A stretch of 64,000 nt of DNA from Theocolax elegans (GCA_026168455.1 CM047427.1:37824905-37888904); one strand, 5' to 3'; positions 36,051 through 49,250 are shown, counted from the first letter of the stretch. A program made the numbers and translations. The notes: generated by a model not told the origin, from the letters alone.

Positions 36051-36550
36051 GGGCTATTTCGCGTCAAGTGGTACGATGAAAATTTTAAATCGCTCCAAAA
36101 TTTGAGAACAGGCTGGAAATATCTTCCAGAAGATAGAAAAAAATTTTTAGGTTTTAAAAATAATTTGCTTAAGAGTTATTCGACCATGAAAAGTGGAAAT
36201 TTTTCAAATTTTAAGAAAAATTATTATATTTAAAGCCATTTATCTCAAATCTATTGATTTTTTTGAAAAAACAATATAAACAACTTTGGTTCAAAATAAT
36301 CTTTAGAACTTATCTATCTGGGTTACAATTCTTAATTTTAAAATCTCGAAGAGATAGAACGCCCGGAAATATTAAATATCAAAAAGGCAACCACGCCACA
36401 ATCGATTTTGATCTAACACCGCTTAAAAGATCACATTTTTCGAGAGCTTTCGAATGGCGGTGGTTAGCTTATTGGCCAAGACCGCTGTTGTAAGTTATGC
36501 CTCATAAACATCATAAAATCACTAATTTTCATGTATTTTAGGGCATAACA
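36051..36550. mobile_element. Element Z, copy 4
   Basis: It starts GGGCTATTTCGCGTCAAGTG after TATATA. It is more diverged from copies 1 and 3, and its second half matches the 3' part of copy 2. Confidence 0.7.
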
Positions 36551-36788
<238 letters not shown>

Positions 36789-38441
36789 GGGTGGTTCTCT
36801 GTGATATCGAAGATAAAAAAATAAATATTGCTATAACTGTGGGAATATGTTTTCGAGGTATCCAGTAGTTCTCCTGAATTTTTTCAGATTTTTTCTGGGC
36901 CCTTATTTTAAGTTACAGAGAGTCAAAGTTGACATTTTAGCACTTTTTTGCATTATATGCCCATTTTCATGAATTTTTAGCTCCCCAGGGGATGCATTAT
37001 TCATTAAAAACATAAGTATGGATTTTTTTGTAAAATTTTCCGAACTTTTCATTAAAAATACTTTTAAAGACATAAATGTATGCTGTCACACTCTTGTAAG
37101 ACATTTAAACCTTAAATAGTGAAAATCAGCAATTCTGCTCCGGACTCTGGTAACCTAATACTGTCTAAAAGATGTCTTTTTATAGTCAGAAACTGCCGAA
37201 AAATTTCCAGAGTGGGTCTAAATCATTAAGATCACTTATGGTCAAAATATCCGGGAAAAGTGCCCGAAATATTAATAGAAATGTATATTTGTTGCCTTAT
37301 AACGATGAATCTATTAGCATGATCATTGCAAAAAATTTGCGCACTTACCTTGGAATGGTAGAAAAGTACCTTCACTTGTTTCAGTATCCATCTAATCCCC
37401 TGTAAGCTGCTAAAAATACAAATATTATTATACAAATGTAAAAAATTAATTTTTAAACATTTATAATCCTGAATTTTTAGTTTTACATCCCTTACAAGAA
37501 TTATATTACTAATCTGAAGGATTACTATAAATATATAAACATCATTATTACAATAACTGAATATACGTATTTAATACAAAAGATATATAAATAAATCGGA
37601 TATATAATTATAATGAATAATATGATAACGTGACAGTGACAATTTTGTGATATAAACAATGTTTTGCTGAATAATAATAATAATAATGTAGATACTTTTA
37701 TAGTAATCCTTCAGATTAGTATTATAATTCTTGCAAGGGATGTAAAACTAAAAATCCAGCATTATAAATGTTTAAAAAATAATTTTTTATAATTTTATAA
37801 TAATATTTGTATTTTTAGCAGCTTACAGGGGATTAGATGGATACTGAAACAAGTGGAGATACTTTTCTACCATTCCAAGGTAAGTGCGTAAATTTTTTTG
37901 CAATGATCATGCTACTAGATTCATCGTTATAAGGCAACAAATATACATTTCTATTAATATTTCGGGCACTTTTCCCGGATATTTTGACCATAAGTGATCT
38001 TAATGATTTAGACCCACTCTGGAAATTTTTCGGCAGTTTCTGACTATAAAAAGACATCTTTTAGACAGTATTAGGTTACCAGAGTCCGGAGCAGAATTGC
38101 TGATTTTCACTATTTAAGGTTTTAAATGGCTTACAAGAGTGTGACAGCATACATTTATGTCTTTAAAAGTATTTTTAATGAAAAGTTCGGAAAATTTTAC
38201 AAAAAAAGTCATAGTTATGTTTTTAGTGAAAAATGCATCCCCTGGGAGCTAAAAATTCATGAAAATGGGCATATAATGCAAAAAAGTGCTAAAATGTCAA
38301 CTTTGACTCTCTATAACTTCAAATAATGGCCCAGAAAAAATCTGAAAAAATTCAGGAGAACTATTGGATACCTCGAAAACATATTCCCACAGTTATAGCA
38401 ATATTTATTTTTTTCATCTTCGATGTCACAGAGAACCACCC
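36789..38441. mobile_element. Fold-back element X, copy 2 (complete)
   Basis: It starts GGGTGGTTCTCTGTGATAT and ends in the matching inverted sequence. Both long arms are present, including the GGAGCTAAAAATTCATGAAA block missing from X copy 1's right arm. Contains the same 74-77-codon frames and exon-like segments. Confidence 0.85.
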
Positions 38442-38460
38442 ATATATATATATATATATA

Positions 38461-38650
38461 TTTATCCCAATAGGGGTTTATGCAGCCCAAGAAAGAGAGG
38501 GAAGATGCTTACTTTAGCACGTGCGAGAGAGACCTTCGGGGTTATGCAGCCCGGGCTGCATAAACCTGCCATACTCCCAGTGGGTGTAAGGGAGATAGGG
38601 TTATTGGACAGTAACACGTCGGGCTGCATAACACCCGGTGGGGAAATATA
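38461..38650. mobile_element. 190-bp MITE-like element M, copy 1
   Basis: It lies in TA repeats. The ends CCCAATAGGGGTTTATG and the reverse complement of CATAACACCCGGTGGGG are imperfect inverted repeats. Its relative at 41,603-41,790 shares GAGAGGGAAGAT and GAGAGACCTTCGGG. No coding. Confidence 0.6.
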
Positions 38651-38831
38651 TATATATATATATATATAACATCTATATAACATAGATATATGACATATAT
38701 ATAACACATATATATAACATATATATATATATATATATATATATAACATCTATATAACATAGATATATGACATATATATAACACATATATATAACATATA
38801 TATGACATATATATATATAAAACATATATAT
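38651..38831. repeat. TA-rich tandem repeats
   Basis: Two near-identical blocks of ATATATAACATCTATATAAC-type repeats (38,665-38,720 and 38,745-38,795) before Y copy 3. Confidence 0.85.
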
Positions 38832-39827
38832 GGGGTATTCTACGTGAAGTGGTCCGATCAAAATTTTAAAATGCACCAAATTTTGGGTACACTTTGCAAA
38901 TGTTTTTCAGAATACAGAAAAAAATTTTTAGGTACTGGAATCTATTTGCTCAAAAGTTATTCTAACCTCAAAAAGTGAATTTTTCCATATTTTTTTCAAC
39001 ACCAGCTGGGTTTACCGGTATATAACTCAAAATCTATCAACTTTTACTATAGAACATTATATGTAACATTCGTTGCTAATTATATCTAGAATTTATTCTT
39101 CTGGGTTAGAATTTCTAATCTCAAGGTTAATGACAAATAAACTACATGTCAATATTCAACTTGAAAAAAATGCAAGTGCGCCACCTTTGATTTTTTCATC
39201 CAAAAGTCTAAAAGAAAGCTTGGAGCAATACCTTTCAAATGGTCTGTAGCATTTTTATGGCCTTCAATTCTGTAAAAAGTTATGACAATTTAAAGAAAGA
39301 CAAAAAATTCACAAAAATTAACATGGTAATTCCTATTTAAATTTTTAAAAAAATTTCGTGTTTCTTTAAATTGTCATAACTTTTTACAGAATTGGAGGCC
39401 ATAAAAATGCTACAGACCATTTGAAAGGTATTGCTCCAAGCTTTCTTTTAGACTTTTGGATAAAAAAATCAAAGGTGGCGCACTTGCATTTTTTTCAAGT
39501 TGAATATTGACATGTACTTTATTTGTCATTAACCTTGAGATTAGAAATTCTAACCCAGAAGAATAAATTCTAGATATAATTAGCAACGAATGTTACATAT
39601 AATGTTCTATAGTAAAAGTTGATAGATTTTGAGTTATATAGCGGTAAACCCAGCTGGTGTTGAAAAAAATATGGAAAAATTCACTTTTTGAGGTTAGAAT
39701 AAGTTTTGAGCAAATAGATTCCAGTACCTAAAAATTTTTTTCTGTATTCTGCAAAACATTTGCAAAGTGTACCCAAAATTTGGTGCATTTTAAAATTTTG
39801 ATCGGACCACTTCACGTGGAATACCCC
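38832..39827. mobile_element. Fold-back element Y, copy 3 (complete)
   Basis: It starts GGGGTATTCTACGTGAAGTG and ends with CACTTCACGTGGAATACCCC. The arms meet near 39,300-39,360. It is followed by the (GGC)n flank also seen after Y copy 2. Confidence 0.85.
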
Positions 39828-39910
39828 ATATATATGTTGAATTTTGAATTCTTAGACACGGCGGCGGCGGCGGCGGCGGCGAAATATTTATATATTATAG
39901 AGAGATATAT
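39828..39910. repeat. (GGC)n microsatellite and flank, second copy
   Basis: About eight GGC units near 39,857-39,880, then the GAAATATTTATATATTATAG flank. X copy 3 begins in this flank, whereas at 21,190 the flank runs on into the GC hairpins. Confidence 0.85.
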
Positions 39911-41564
39911 GGGTGGTTCTTTGTGACATTGAAGATGAAAAAAATAAATATTGCTATAACTGTTGGAATATGTTTTAGAGGTATCCAGTAGTTCTCCTGA
40001 ATTTTTTCAGATTTTTCGTGGGCCATGATTTTAAGTTACAGAGAGTCAAAGTTGACATTTTAGCACTTTATTGCATTATATGCCCATTTTCATGAATTTG
40101 TAGCTGCCAGGGGATGCATTTTTCACTAAAAACATAACTATGACTTTTTTTGTAAAATTTTCCGCACTTTTCATTAAAAATACTTTTAAAGACATAAATG
40201 TATGCTGTCACACTCTTGTAAGCCATTTAAACCTTAAGTAGTGAAAATAGCAATTCTGCTCTGGAATCTGGCAACCTAATACTGTCTAAAAGATGTCTTT
40301 TTATAGTCAGAAACTGCCTAAAAATTTTCAGAGTGGGTCTAAATCATTAAGATTACTTATGGTCAAAATATCTGGGAAAAGTGCACGAAATATTAATAGA
40401 AATGTATATTTGTTGCCTTATGACGATGAATCTATTAGCATGATCATTGCAAAAACATTTATGCACTCACCTTGGAGTGGTAGAAAAGTATCTCCACTTG
40501 TGTCAGTATCCATCTAATCTCCTGTAAGCTACTTAAAATACAAATATTACTATATAATTATAAAAAATTAATTTTTAAACATTTATAATGCTGAGTTTTT
40601 AGTTTTACATCCCTTACAATTATTATAATACTAATCTGAAGAATTACTATAAATATATAAACATCATTATTACAATAACTGAATATACGTATTTAATACA
40701 AAAAATATATAAATAAATCGGATCTGAAATTATAATGAGTAATATGATAACGTGACAGTGACAAGTTTGTGAAATTCAAACAATGTATTGCTGAATAATA
40801 ATAATAATAATAACGTTGATACTTTTATAGTAATCCTTCAGATTAGTATTATAATTCTTGTAAGGGTTTAAAACTAAAAATCCAGCATTATAAATGTTTA
40901 AAAAATAATTTTTTATAATTATATAGTAATATTTGTATTTTTAGCAGCTTACAGGAGATTAGATGGATACTGACACAAGTGGAGATACTTTTCTACCACT
41001 CCAAGGTGAGTGCATAAATGTTTTTGCAATGATCATGCTAATAGATTCATCGTTATAAGGCAACAAATATACATTTCTATTAATATTTCGTGCACTTTTC
41101 CCAGATATTTTGACCATAAGTGATCTTAATGATTTAGACCCACTCTGGAAATTTTTAGGCAGTTTCTGACTATTAAAAGACATCTTTTAGACAGTATTAG
41201 GTTACCAGAGTCCGGAGCAGAATTGCTGATTTTCACTATTTAAGGTTTAAAAGGCTTATAAGAGTGTGACAGGATACATTTATGTCTTTAAAAGTATTTT
41301 TAATGAAAAGTTCGGAAAATTTTACAAAAAAAGTCATAGTTATGTTTTTAGTGAAAAATGCATCCCCTGGGAGCTACAAATTCATGAAAATAGGCATATA
41401 ATGCAAAAAAGTGCTAAAGTGTCAACTTTGACTCTCTGTAACTTAAAATAATGGCCCAGGAAAAATCTGAAAAAATTCAGAAGAACTACTGGATACCTCT
41501 AAAACATATTCCCACAGTTATAGCAATATTTATTTTTTTCGTCTTCGATGTCACAAAGAACCAC

Positions 41565-41566
<2 letters not shown>
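39911..41566. mobile_element. Fold-back element X, copy 3 (complete)
   Basis: X ends on both sides in TA repeats. This copy is more diverged than copies 1 and 2, yet both arms keep the 74-codon frame (40,293 plus; 41,183 minus). Confidence 0.85.
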
Positions 41567-41602
<36 letters not shown>

Positions 41603-41604
<2 letters not shown>

Positions 41605-41790
41605 AAATTTCGGTGTTTATGGCGCCCATGACAGAGAGGGAAGATACGTACTTTAGTAGAAGGAAGAGAGACCTTCGGGTTATGACGCCAGGGCTCCATA
41701 ACCCGCCCACCCCCAACCAGTGGTGGGAAGCAGACAGAAGATCCAAATTTAACATGTCGGGCATCATAAACCCCTATTGGGAAGTTTATA
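41603..41790. mobile_element. 190-bp MITE-like element M, copy 2
   Basis: It is inserted in TA repeats and ends CATAAACCCCTATTGGGAA, the inverse of the start of copy 1. Its start is more diverged. Confidence 0.55.
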
Positions 41791-41825
41791 TATATATATA
41801 TATATAACCTTACCATTTGACGTAT

Positions 41826-42760
41826 TCGAGCAACTCGAATCTCAGCGAGGACGAGGTGTTGCAGCTACGTGATACCGGAATGAGAAGGACAAATGGCACT
41901 CGTGGCAGGATTTTGTAAAACCTGCCAAGAAATGGTACGGTATGAGCCAGAGCTTTCAGCAAAGGCTCATCGAAGTGTCCAATGCACGGACACAGGGAGA
42001 GGATGACTTGCTGAGAGATTATATCATCTGCTCAATTGCGATTATACAAAAACTCAATCCGCTCTCGAGCGAGTGTAGGCCATCTAGGATCACCTCTACC
42101 GTAACATGCTACCTCAGCTTCAGCGGTTGTGTAAGAGAGCCGAAGCCAAATCAATTAAGGATTTATTAGAGCTGGATGGACGCCTAGAAAACGCTCGAGC
42201 GTGAGAAGTTATATCGACCGCCTCCGGCAGAGGGAAATTTAATGCTGCTGGAACTAGCTTACAAGGCAAAGTCAAAAAAGCGGCCGACTGCAAAGCCCAT
42301 GTTAGCAAGCGTGGCTAAGGAGGCGAGTGAGCCGAGTCGGGAAGATTTGATTTAACGGCTCACAGAAGTCCTCAAGGAAACCCTTTGGACCATGCGAACG
42401 AGTAGCCAGACAGCTGGGATTAAGGTGAATAAAGATACGCCAGCTAGCAAGAAAACCGTCTCATTCTCGGTTTAGGAGAAGGAGGAAGGAGACACGCAAA
42501 AGTCCCGATCGACGGTTATCGAGTGGTTCATCCTCGAAGCTTGGAGAATCGTCGGGCTCAAGGAAGAAGATTGAGAAGAAAGAAGATTTCCCCAAGCCGA
42601 TCAAATGCCACACTTGTAGTAAGTTGGGGTACACCGTCAGGACGTGTTTCGACTGCGCAAAAAACGCGCGGAGAAGCGGTTAGACGGGACAATCGCATGC
42701 CCCGAAGGACAGGGAGTCCTCAAGGAGGATGAAGGTCTGACTGCCGATTACCAAGATAGT
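41826..42760 (+). pseudogene. Ty3/gypsy-type gag relic
   Basis: Segments read as gag in shifting frames: KWHSWQDFVKPAKKWYGMSQ, then SFQQRLIEVSNARTQGEDD and LRDYI near 41,950, a Leu/Glu-rich part near 42,110-42,330, and a decayed zinc knuckle near 42,606 (C-x2-C-x4-Y-x4-C, with Tyr where His is expected). Frameshifts and stops throughout. In an intact element this would be the capsid/nucleocapsid protein. It precedes protease and RT relics in the expected order. Confidence 0.65.
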
Positions 42761-42910
42761 CCAGCTGCAGTTAAGCAATAAAGGAAAGGACAGATTCCTG
42801 ACAGATCCCAGGAAGTCGGAATGTATCCGGAGACCTGCGATGTCTTAAAGTTACTGACATCGAGCACTAGCCGACGAAGTCGCCGTCCTGAGGACGAGAC
42901 GCGCTGGTGA

Positions 42911-43010
42911 TGTCAGGTTGACGTAGGAGGATTCCGTATCCGTGCGTTGTTTGATCCAGGTGCATCGACAACTGTAATGGGTCCGAGCGATTTGCAGCTA
43001 GCTACCATTT
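42911..43010 (+). pseudogene. Retrotransposon aspartic protease relic
   Basis: QVDVGGFRIRALFDPGAS then TTVMG. The catalytic D-(S/T)-G is altered to DPG. It sits between the gag and RT relics, as in Ty3/gypsy polyproteins. Confidence 0.65.
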
Positions 43011-43195
43011 AAGGCAGATCACTTTACGAGTCGCGAGCTGGCAATGCTAAGCTCGCGATTTTCACCATTTACCATCGGTAAAGTGACTCAAGAAATACTG
43101 TTCGAGAAATAAGGTTCCGAACGTTCCGAGCTGTCCTAGATCCAGATTCCGACTGTTTATTTCTAAAGAGAACGGATTAAGTCCTACAGCTGGAA

Positions 43196-43723
43196 GTGGC
43201 AAGTATGGAAAGTGGCAATGCTTCATTATCGTCAGCAGGTGTCGCTGACGCAATAGAAGTAGAGCGCACACAATTGCGCGAACATCTAAATCAAGTGTTG
43301 TTCAGAACCTTGCCAAAGATCGGCCGTTCTTACGATGTCGAACATGTAATCAACGTCGTATCAGCCCGGCTGATCACACAGAGGTATTATCCCGTCTCTG
43401 ATAAGATTCGAGAGAAAATGCAACGTCAAGTTTGCGAGATGCTCGAGACTGGCGTTATTGAACTCTCGAAAAGCGGTTAGTCCAGCCCCGTGGTGATGGC
43501 GAAGAAGGGTGAGAATACTAGGTCTTTTTGAATCGATTTTAGGAAAGTCAACGCTTTGACAAAACCTGATACGTATCCTATGCCATATATGCAGGATATA
43601 CTACGCAAACTCAAGAAAGCACGATATATCTCCCCGATCGACATGAACTGTGCGTACCACCAGATACCTCTATAGGTGGAGTCGCGCCCGATAACGGCTT
43701 TTATGGTACTTGCTCTCACCAGA
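43196..43723 (+). pseudogene. Ty3/gypsy reverse transcriptase relic (N-terminal part)
   Basis: The fragment starts inside the protease-RT linker and reads VISARLITQRYYPVSDK-like sequence, then EMLETGVIELSKSG, a TAG at 43,478 where Trp is usual, SSPVVMAKKGE, IDFRKVNALTKPDTYPMPYM, and ISPIDMNCAYHQIPL. The last is the motif A region with its aspartate kept. Further stops lie near 43,528 and 43,674. It breaks off near 43,715, where LINE sequence starts. Confidence 0.8.
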
Positions 43724-46300
43724 TATGGCACAAAGAATACAAAACTGGACATCAAGTGACCATAGAGCAATAACATTTGAATTAGTGGAACAAGCTCAGA
43801 GAGGTAGATACAGGAAGCAAGAGTACATCAAAAGCTATATAACAAGTAAAGCGGACTGGGGATTGTTTATTAGTACACTGAGAGAAAATTGGAACGCCCA
43901 ACCGCACCGACAGGATATTGGTTCAACAATCGCTGGCATTAAAGACATAATAAATGGGATAAAAATAGCATGTGACAAAGCTATACCCACTAAGAACAAG
44001 ACGAGCAGAAAAGTTCCATAGTGGAACGAGGAATTGACAAAGGCCAAAAAACATACGAACAGGCTACGCAGACAATTTCAAAAGGAGAGAGATCCGGACG
44101 TAAGAGAACGTGCAAAAATGACCTATAGATTGGTCAAGCGACAATATACAAGACTAATAGACACAACCAAAACCCAAAAATGGGAAGAATTTGTGACCAA
44201 ACAAGGTAATGACAATCCATGGTGCTTACCGTACAAACTGGCTGCCAAAACAGCTAGAGTCAAAGAAATCGCAAGTAACGTAAAGACAGACGATGGCTAC
44301 ACTATGACCTGGAATGACACAGCAGAGCAAATTATTCATCAGCTCTTTCCAGACGACAATCTGGATACAGAGACGAGAGAACAGAGAGAAGTAAGGCAAC
44401 AAAATCAAAGATACACAGACAAATACAGAGAAACTGAAAGTTTTACAAGGCAGGAAATGGTGCAAGAAGTAAGGAAAATGAAACTAGGAAAAGCGCCAGG
44501 AATCGACTGTTTCGATCTGAAAATAATAAGAGTTGATCTTACAGTAGTTGGTGAAGAACTGCTAAGGCTATATAACAATTGGCTAAAACTTGGTATATTT
44601 CCGAATACTTGGAAAACAGGTAAAGTAATAACAATCAAGAAGGGAAGAGAAATAGATCCTGGTCTAATTAGCTCATACAGACCAATATACCTGCTACCAG
44701 TTTTAAGAAAAATTCTGGAAGATCTGATAATTAAAAAATTAGATCAAATTGTGGAACCACGTCTCTCAGTTAAACAATACGGTTTTAGAAAAGGAAGATC
44801 AACCGAAGATGCGATAGTGTACTTAAAGACCAAAGTGCACAACTCAAGCTGTAGATACGTGCTCATAATGTTTTGGACATTAAAGGAGCATTTGACAATG
44901 TATGGTGGCCGGGAGTACTTAAGAATCTGAGAGGCATGAACTGCCCCTGGAGACTGTATAATATTATTATGGATTACCTCTGTAATAGGAAAGTTATTAT
45001 AACTGAAGGTAGAAATTCTGCAAGCCAAAAATGTGACGAAGGGATGCCCGTAGGGATCTCTACTAGGACCAATTCTATGGAATGTCGTATTTGATGAAGT
45101 GCTTCACAAGTTAGACAGAGAAGGACGCGAGACGATAGCCTGTGCAGACGACCAAGCCATTATAATCGAAGGAGAATTCCGTAAAGAACTGAAACGAAAA
45201 GGACAAATGGCCATAAATATAATAGAGAAAAAGAGTGAAAATGTCAAAATGAAACATGCCCCAGATAAAGGGAACATTTCACCAAAAATGCTACCCACTA
45301 ATCAGGATAAACGGACAAAGAATCAAAAGGCAAGAACCGTTTAAATATCTGGGCGTTTCAATCTTGGAGATCTCAAAGAAAACCAGAGGAATTTTCGAAA
45401 GGCTGGCCTTCCTGGCAAGAGAGGAATGGGGCTTAGGCTATCGATCTCTAGATATAATATACAAGGGAGTGTTCATACTCATAATTACATACGCAGCAGC
45501 AGGTTGGCACGAGCTCACAAATAATGTCCAGAAAAAGAAATTCATAATGTCGCAAAGATATGCCCTGATGAAAACCACAGGAGCATACAGAACCATCTCG
45601 GCCGCATCTATTACGAGAATTACAGGTCACCTACCGATTGACTTAGAATGTGAGAGAAGGGTCGGATTATATTGCATAAGGAAAGGAAAAGAGTACCGAT
45701 ATAAAAATTTTACAGCTCAATCGGAGGAGAGGCAAGCAGAAAGAGCCACACGAAGAGAAAGAAAATTGTCAATAGAAAAGCTAAACCAGGAAATAAGAAA
45801 GGAATGGCAGCTGAGATGGGACAATACGATAAAAGGAAGACGCACATATGAGGTTTTACCCAGCATAGAAGAAAGACTAGCAAAGTTTTGGTTTAGACCG
45901 AGTAAATGGCTAATTCAAATACTCAGTGGACATGGGAATTTCCAATCTTTTAGGAAAAGATTTAATTTCGAGTCCGACCTATGCAGCTGCGGAGAGGCAG
46001 ATGCCTCTTTCAGAGCCCTGAATACGTGGAACATGTGAACTCGATGGACATGTGTGAAGTACGAAACAATACGGCATAAATATGTACAGGACATAGAAGA
46101 AGCAGCTAGAAACACGAAAGGCATGATGACGACCAAAGAAGGAATAGATAAACTAACCATGATGGTTAAAGACATTATGCTTGTTAAGATTGCTACCGAA
46201 GACGTAGAAAAAGACTTGGCTTTAACCGCGACTATAGCAGAATTAGCAGTTCCAGAGGATGACGAAGTATGAATGATGATAGACGTAGGCTGAATTAATC
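43715..46300 (+). pseudogene. R1-clade LINE ORF2 relic
   Basis: It begins inside the endonuclease end (QNWTSSDHRAITFEL). A TAG at 44,020 replaces the first Trp of the usual PWWN. RT motifs follow: GKAPGIDCFDLKII, SSYRPIYLLPVLRK, QYGFRKGRSTEDAI, motif A displaced by a frameshift near 44,870 (DIKGAFDNVWW), a damaged motif B (EGMPVGIST), ACADDQAII for the catalytic box, then FKYLGVSI and a partial C-terminal zinc finger (CSCGEAD). It interrupts the gypsy relic. At least three frameshifts or stops; not functional. A C-terminal tail reads on to about 46,270. Confidence 0.85.
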
Positions 46301-46640
46301 TTCCAGGACTAGAAATAGGATAGAGAGAAAGGAAAGGCATAAGTGAGCAGAGGGAGAAACTGAATGAGTAAAAGACGGAAGATAGTAGATAGGTTAAAAG
46401 TCGAAAGTCGCACTAACAAATATCGCATCAACAGTAGTAGTACAACAGAGGTAATCAAGGTAGATAGAGATGTTGTACTAACAAAAGTAATGACTAACAT
46501 TCCGGATAGGGAAACAAGGGTTTTGTAGAATGAAAGTTGAGCGAAAAGAAAGGATTAATGTAAAAGCTCAAAATGAAAGGAAGGGTGAATGAGAGAGTAG
46601 ATAGGTAGATAGGAACTCCTTCTTTTAGTGTAGGCAAAAG
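46301..46640. other. LINE 3' region, purine-rich
   Basis: Non-coding, increasingly AG-rich, probably 3' UTR of the preceding LINE. No gene seen. Confidence 0.45.
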
Positions 46641-46940
46641 ACAAGGAAAGAGAAGAAAGAAGAGAGAAGAGAAGAAGAAGAGAGAGAGAGAGAAGAGAAG
46701 AGAGAAGAGAAGAAAGAAGAGAGAAGAGAAGAAAGAAGAGAAGAAAGAAGAGAGAAGAGCAGAAAGAAGAGAGAAGAGAAGAAAGAAGAGAAGAAAGAAG
46801 AGAGAAGAGAAGAAAGAAAAGAGAAGAGAAGAAAGAAGAGAGAAGAGAAGAAAGAAGAGAGAAGAGAAGAAAGAAGAGAGAAGAGAAGAAAGAAGAGAGA
46901 AGAGAAGAAAGAAGAGAGAAGGGCAGAAAGAAGAGAAAGG
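46641..46940. repeat. (GAGAAGAAA)n polypurine repeat
   Basis: About 300 bp almost entirely A and G, in tandem AGAGAAGAGAAGAAAGA-type units. A mirror-symmetric polypurine tract of this kind can in principle form triplex DNA. The Ser-Leu-Phe-rich minus-strand frame is an artefact. Confidence 0.95.
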
Positions 46941-47267
46941 AAGAGAAGAGGAAAAACCTCAAGAACAGTTGGTCTTGCTCCTCAGAAAAAAGCAAAGAAA
47001 TAAAGAAATAAAAACAAAAAATAAAAAAATAAAACCGATGCAATAAATAAGAACAAATGAGTAATGTATAATCGCAAGAGCAGAGAAAGGCTAAAGCGAA
47101 CTCCTTATGTTCTGTAGTCCAAATAACCGTCATAGTCGAAGATATGAAACAGAAGAAAGCAACAGACAACGTGACATGGACGACCGCCGGTATGCCAGAG
47201 GCGAGGTACAGCGGCAACGATCGATGCGTTGGACATCAATCTAGCTCGGTTTTCTTTTCTTTTTTTT
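46941..47267. other. Spacer between two LINE relics
   Basis: It contains AAATAAA-rich sequence near 47,000 and ends in a short T-run (47,252-47,270). No gene recognised. Confidence 0.5.
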
Positions 47268-48540
47268 TTATAAGTCGAGTTGTGGAGCTGGCCATCAATG
47301 CCATCAGTGGTACTAGGAATTCTAGGCGCATGTGTGCTATCATCGCACTGGATATCCGCAATGCCTTCAACCCGGGTCGGTGGGACAACATTATGTTGCC
47401 CTTGGAACAATTAAAGGTGCCGCTCTACTTACACAAATTCATCTCGAGCTACTTCACAGAACGGATCCTCCTCTATGACACCAAGGATGGCGCGCACTCC
47501 TATAACATTACCGGAGGCGTACCGCAGGTTTCGGTCTTGGGACCTCTTCTTTGGAACTTCATTTACGACGGACTGCTTAGGCAGTAGCTTCCACAGGGAG
47601 TGTCGATGGTGGCTTTTGCGGACGATGTGGCTTTGGTCGTCGTCGCAAGGAGCATCGATGTGATAGAATATCTCGGAGATGTCTCTATCGCGGTAGTGGC
47701 TGCATGGTTGAGCACCTATTGGCTCTGTCTGGCGGTCGAAAAGACTGAGACGGTACTTATCTCCAGCACGAAGCAAAGGAGGTACGCCACCTTTACTGTG
47801 AAATACAGGGTGAAATACCTAGGAGTCATGTTGGATGCGCGGCTAACATTCAAGGAATACCTACAGAGTGCAGTGTCGAAATTCGCAGGAGTGGCTAGAG
47901 CTTTGTCGGGCATAATATCCAATATCGGAGGGCCAAAGCAGCCACATCGAGCTCTCTTAGCGACAGTGGTAAGCTCGGTAATTTTATATGGAGCCCCGAT
48001 TTGGGCGGATGCCATAAGAAGTAACCTAAGCTACGTTGCATCCTGTCGGCGAGCCTACAGAATAGCCGCACTAAGGGTGGCTCATGCTTATAGAACCGTG
48101 TCAGATATAGCCCTCTCGGTGATTGTGGGAATTCCTTCCATCGATCTTTTGGGGATAAAGAGTCTGCGTCATTCCAGATGTCGCCAAGTGGACGAGTAGG
48201 AAACACGGAATCGTCACATTCCACCTGAGCCAGGTGCTTACCGGGCATGGGTGTCTTCGCAGTTACCTGCACCGCATCCGTATATACGGGAGTGCGGAGT
48301 GCCCGACCTGCCCTGGTGTCGACGAAGGCGTGGAGCACGTCTTGTCCTAGTGTCCTCGATTCGCGGAAGCAAGGGGTGAGTTCCAAACCTTTTGGAAGGG
48401 GCCTTTGACACCAGAGGGTATCAGGATGTACCTTCTTGATTCGCAAGAAGGTTGGGTTGCCGTAGTGACCTTTGCAGCATCCATTGTGGGGCGGCTGAAC
48501 CATATCAGAAAAGAAGAAGAACGTACCAGAGGCGACATTA
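47268..48540 (+). pseudogene. R1-clade LINE ORF2 relic, relative of the copy at 127
   Basis: It shares long stretches with the LINE at 127-1659: IALDIRNAFNPGRWD (motif A), YNITGGVPQVSVLGPLLW (motif B, usual Gly-Ser changed to Val-Ser), a TAG at 47,585, VAFADDVALVV (catalytic box), KYLGVMLDARLTF, and a zinc finger (CPTCPGVDEGVEH) after a frameshift and deletion near 48,160. The 5' end is truncated at about 47,268. A second stop (TAG near 48,348) lies just after the His of the finger. Confidence 0.85.
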
Positions 48541-48900
48541 ATAGCCGCCTCACACGCACGAGACAGTGATATGATTGCCGATCACGAAGGGCCAAACGTG
48601 GCATGACTGACCTTCTCAAAGTTATGGTTTTTTAGTGGGTATGGGTCACGCTGATCGGGTCCCACACTCCGTGCGGAAAGAGCAAACGTGGCATGACTGC
48701 CCCTCTCGAAGTAATGCTTCACGGCGGTTTCCGAGGGGGGGGGGGGATCAGTCGAGAGGAGGAACCCTGCCAAGACCAAAGGCAGGGTGGTTTTTTAGTG
48801 GATATGGGTCACGCTGACCGAGTCCCACACTCCGTGCGTAAAGATCATTTTTACCGCCTTCTCACAAACCCCCCCCCCCACATACATTCACACACACACA
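48541..48900 (+). mobile_element. LINE 3' UTR with internal duplication, ending in (CA)n
   Basis: The block around GGGTATGGGTCACGCTGA and GTCCCACACTCCGTGCG occurs twice (about 48,637 and 48,803), with a G-run at 48,736-48,746 between. It ends in a C-run, then CACACACACAC. The terminal CA tract matches the microsatellite context of the LINE at 127. Confidence 0.65.
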
Positions 48901-48910
48901 CTTAGAGTAG

Positions 48911-49250
48911 GATGTTCTCGTCAAGCCAGAAACCGCCTTAAATTCTAGCCAATAACTTTATTAGAACATGCACGACAAAAAAATTAATTAATTAAGCAAT
49001 GTACAACGATGTAACCAAGTCTGATTGGTTAAGAAGAACCAAAACTCCACCCCAAACTCTTGATATAAATAGGGACGTTGCGCCGGGAGTCGGAGCTCTT
49101 ATACCTTAGTCTTTCCTTTAGTAAGGTAAATCTTGTATTTAAAAATAACCTATAAACTTAACGCGAAATAAAGCAAGAGAATCGAAAGTTATTTGCTCAG
49201 TCTCATTAAATCATTACACACCTGTCAATTTCCTATCCCTTTAAATTCCG
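48911..49250 (+). mobile_element. Possible solo LTR or Pol II promoter segment
   Basis: It starts TGTTCTCGTC. It has an ATTGG box (49,024), a TATA box (GATATAAATAGGG near 49,062) and AATAAAG near 49,168 in the order expected for U3-R. No paired LTR or clear target duplication was found, so it may instead be an unrelated promoter. Confidence 0.3.

Noticed and set aside
46555..47217. 220-codon Ser/Leu/Phe-rich minus-strand frame
   Set aside because: Artefact of the AG polypurine repeat.
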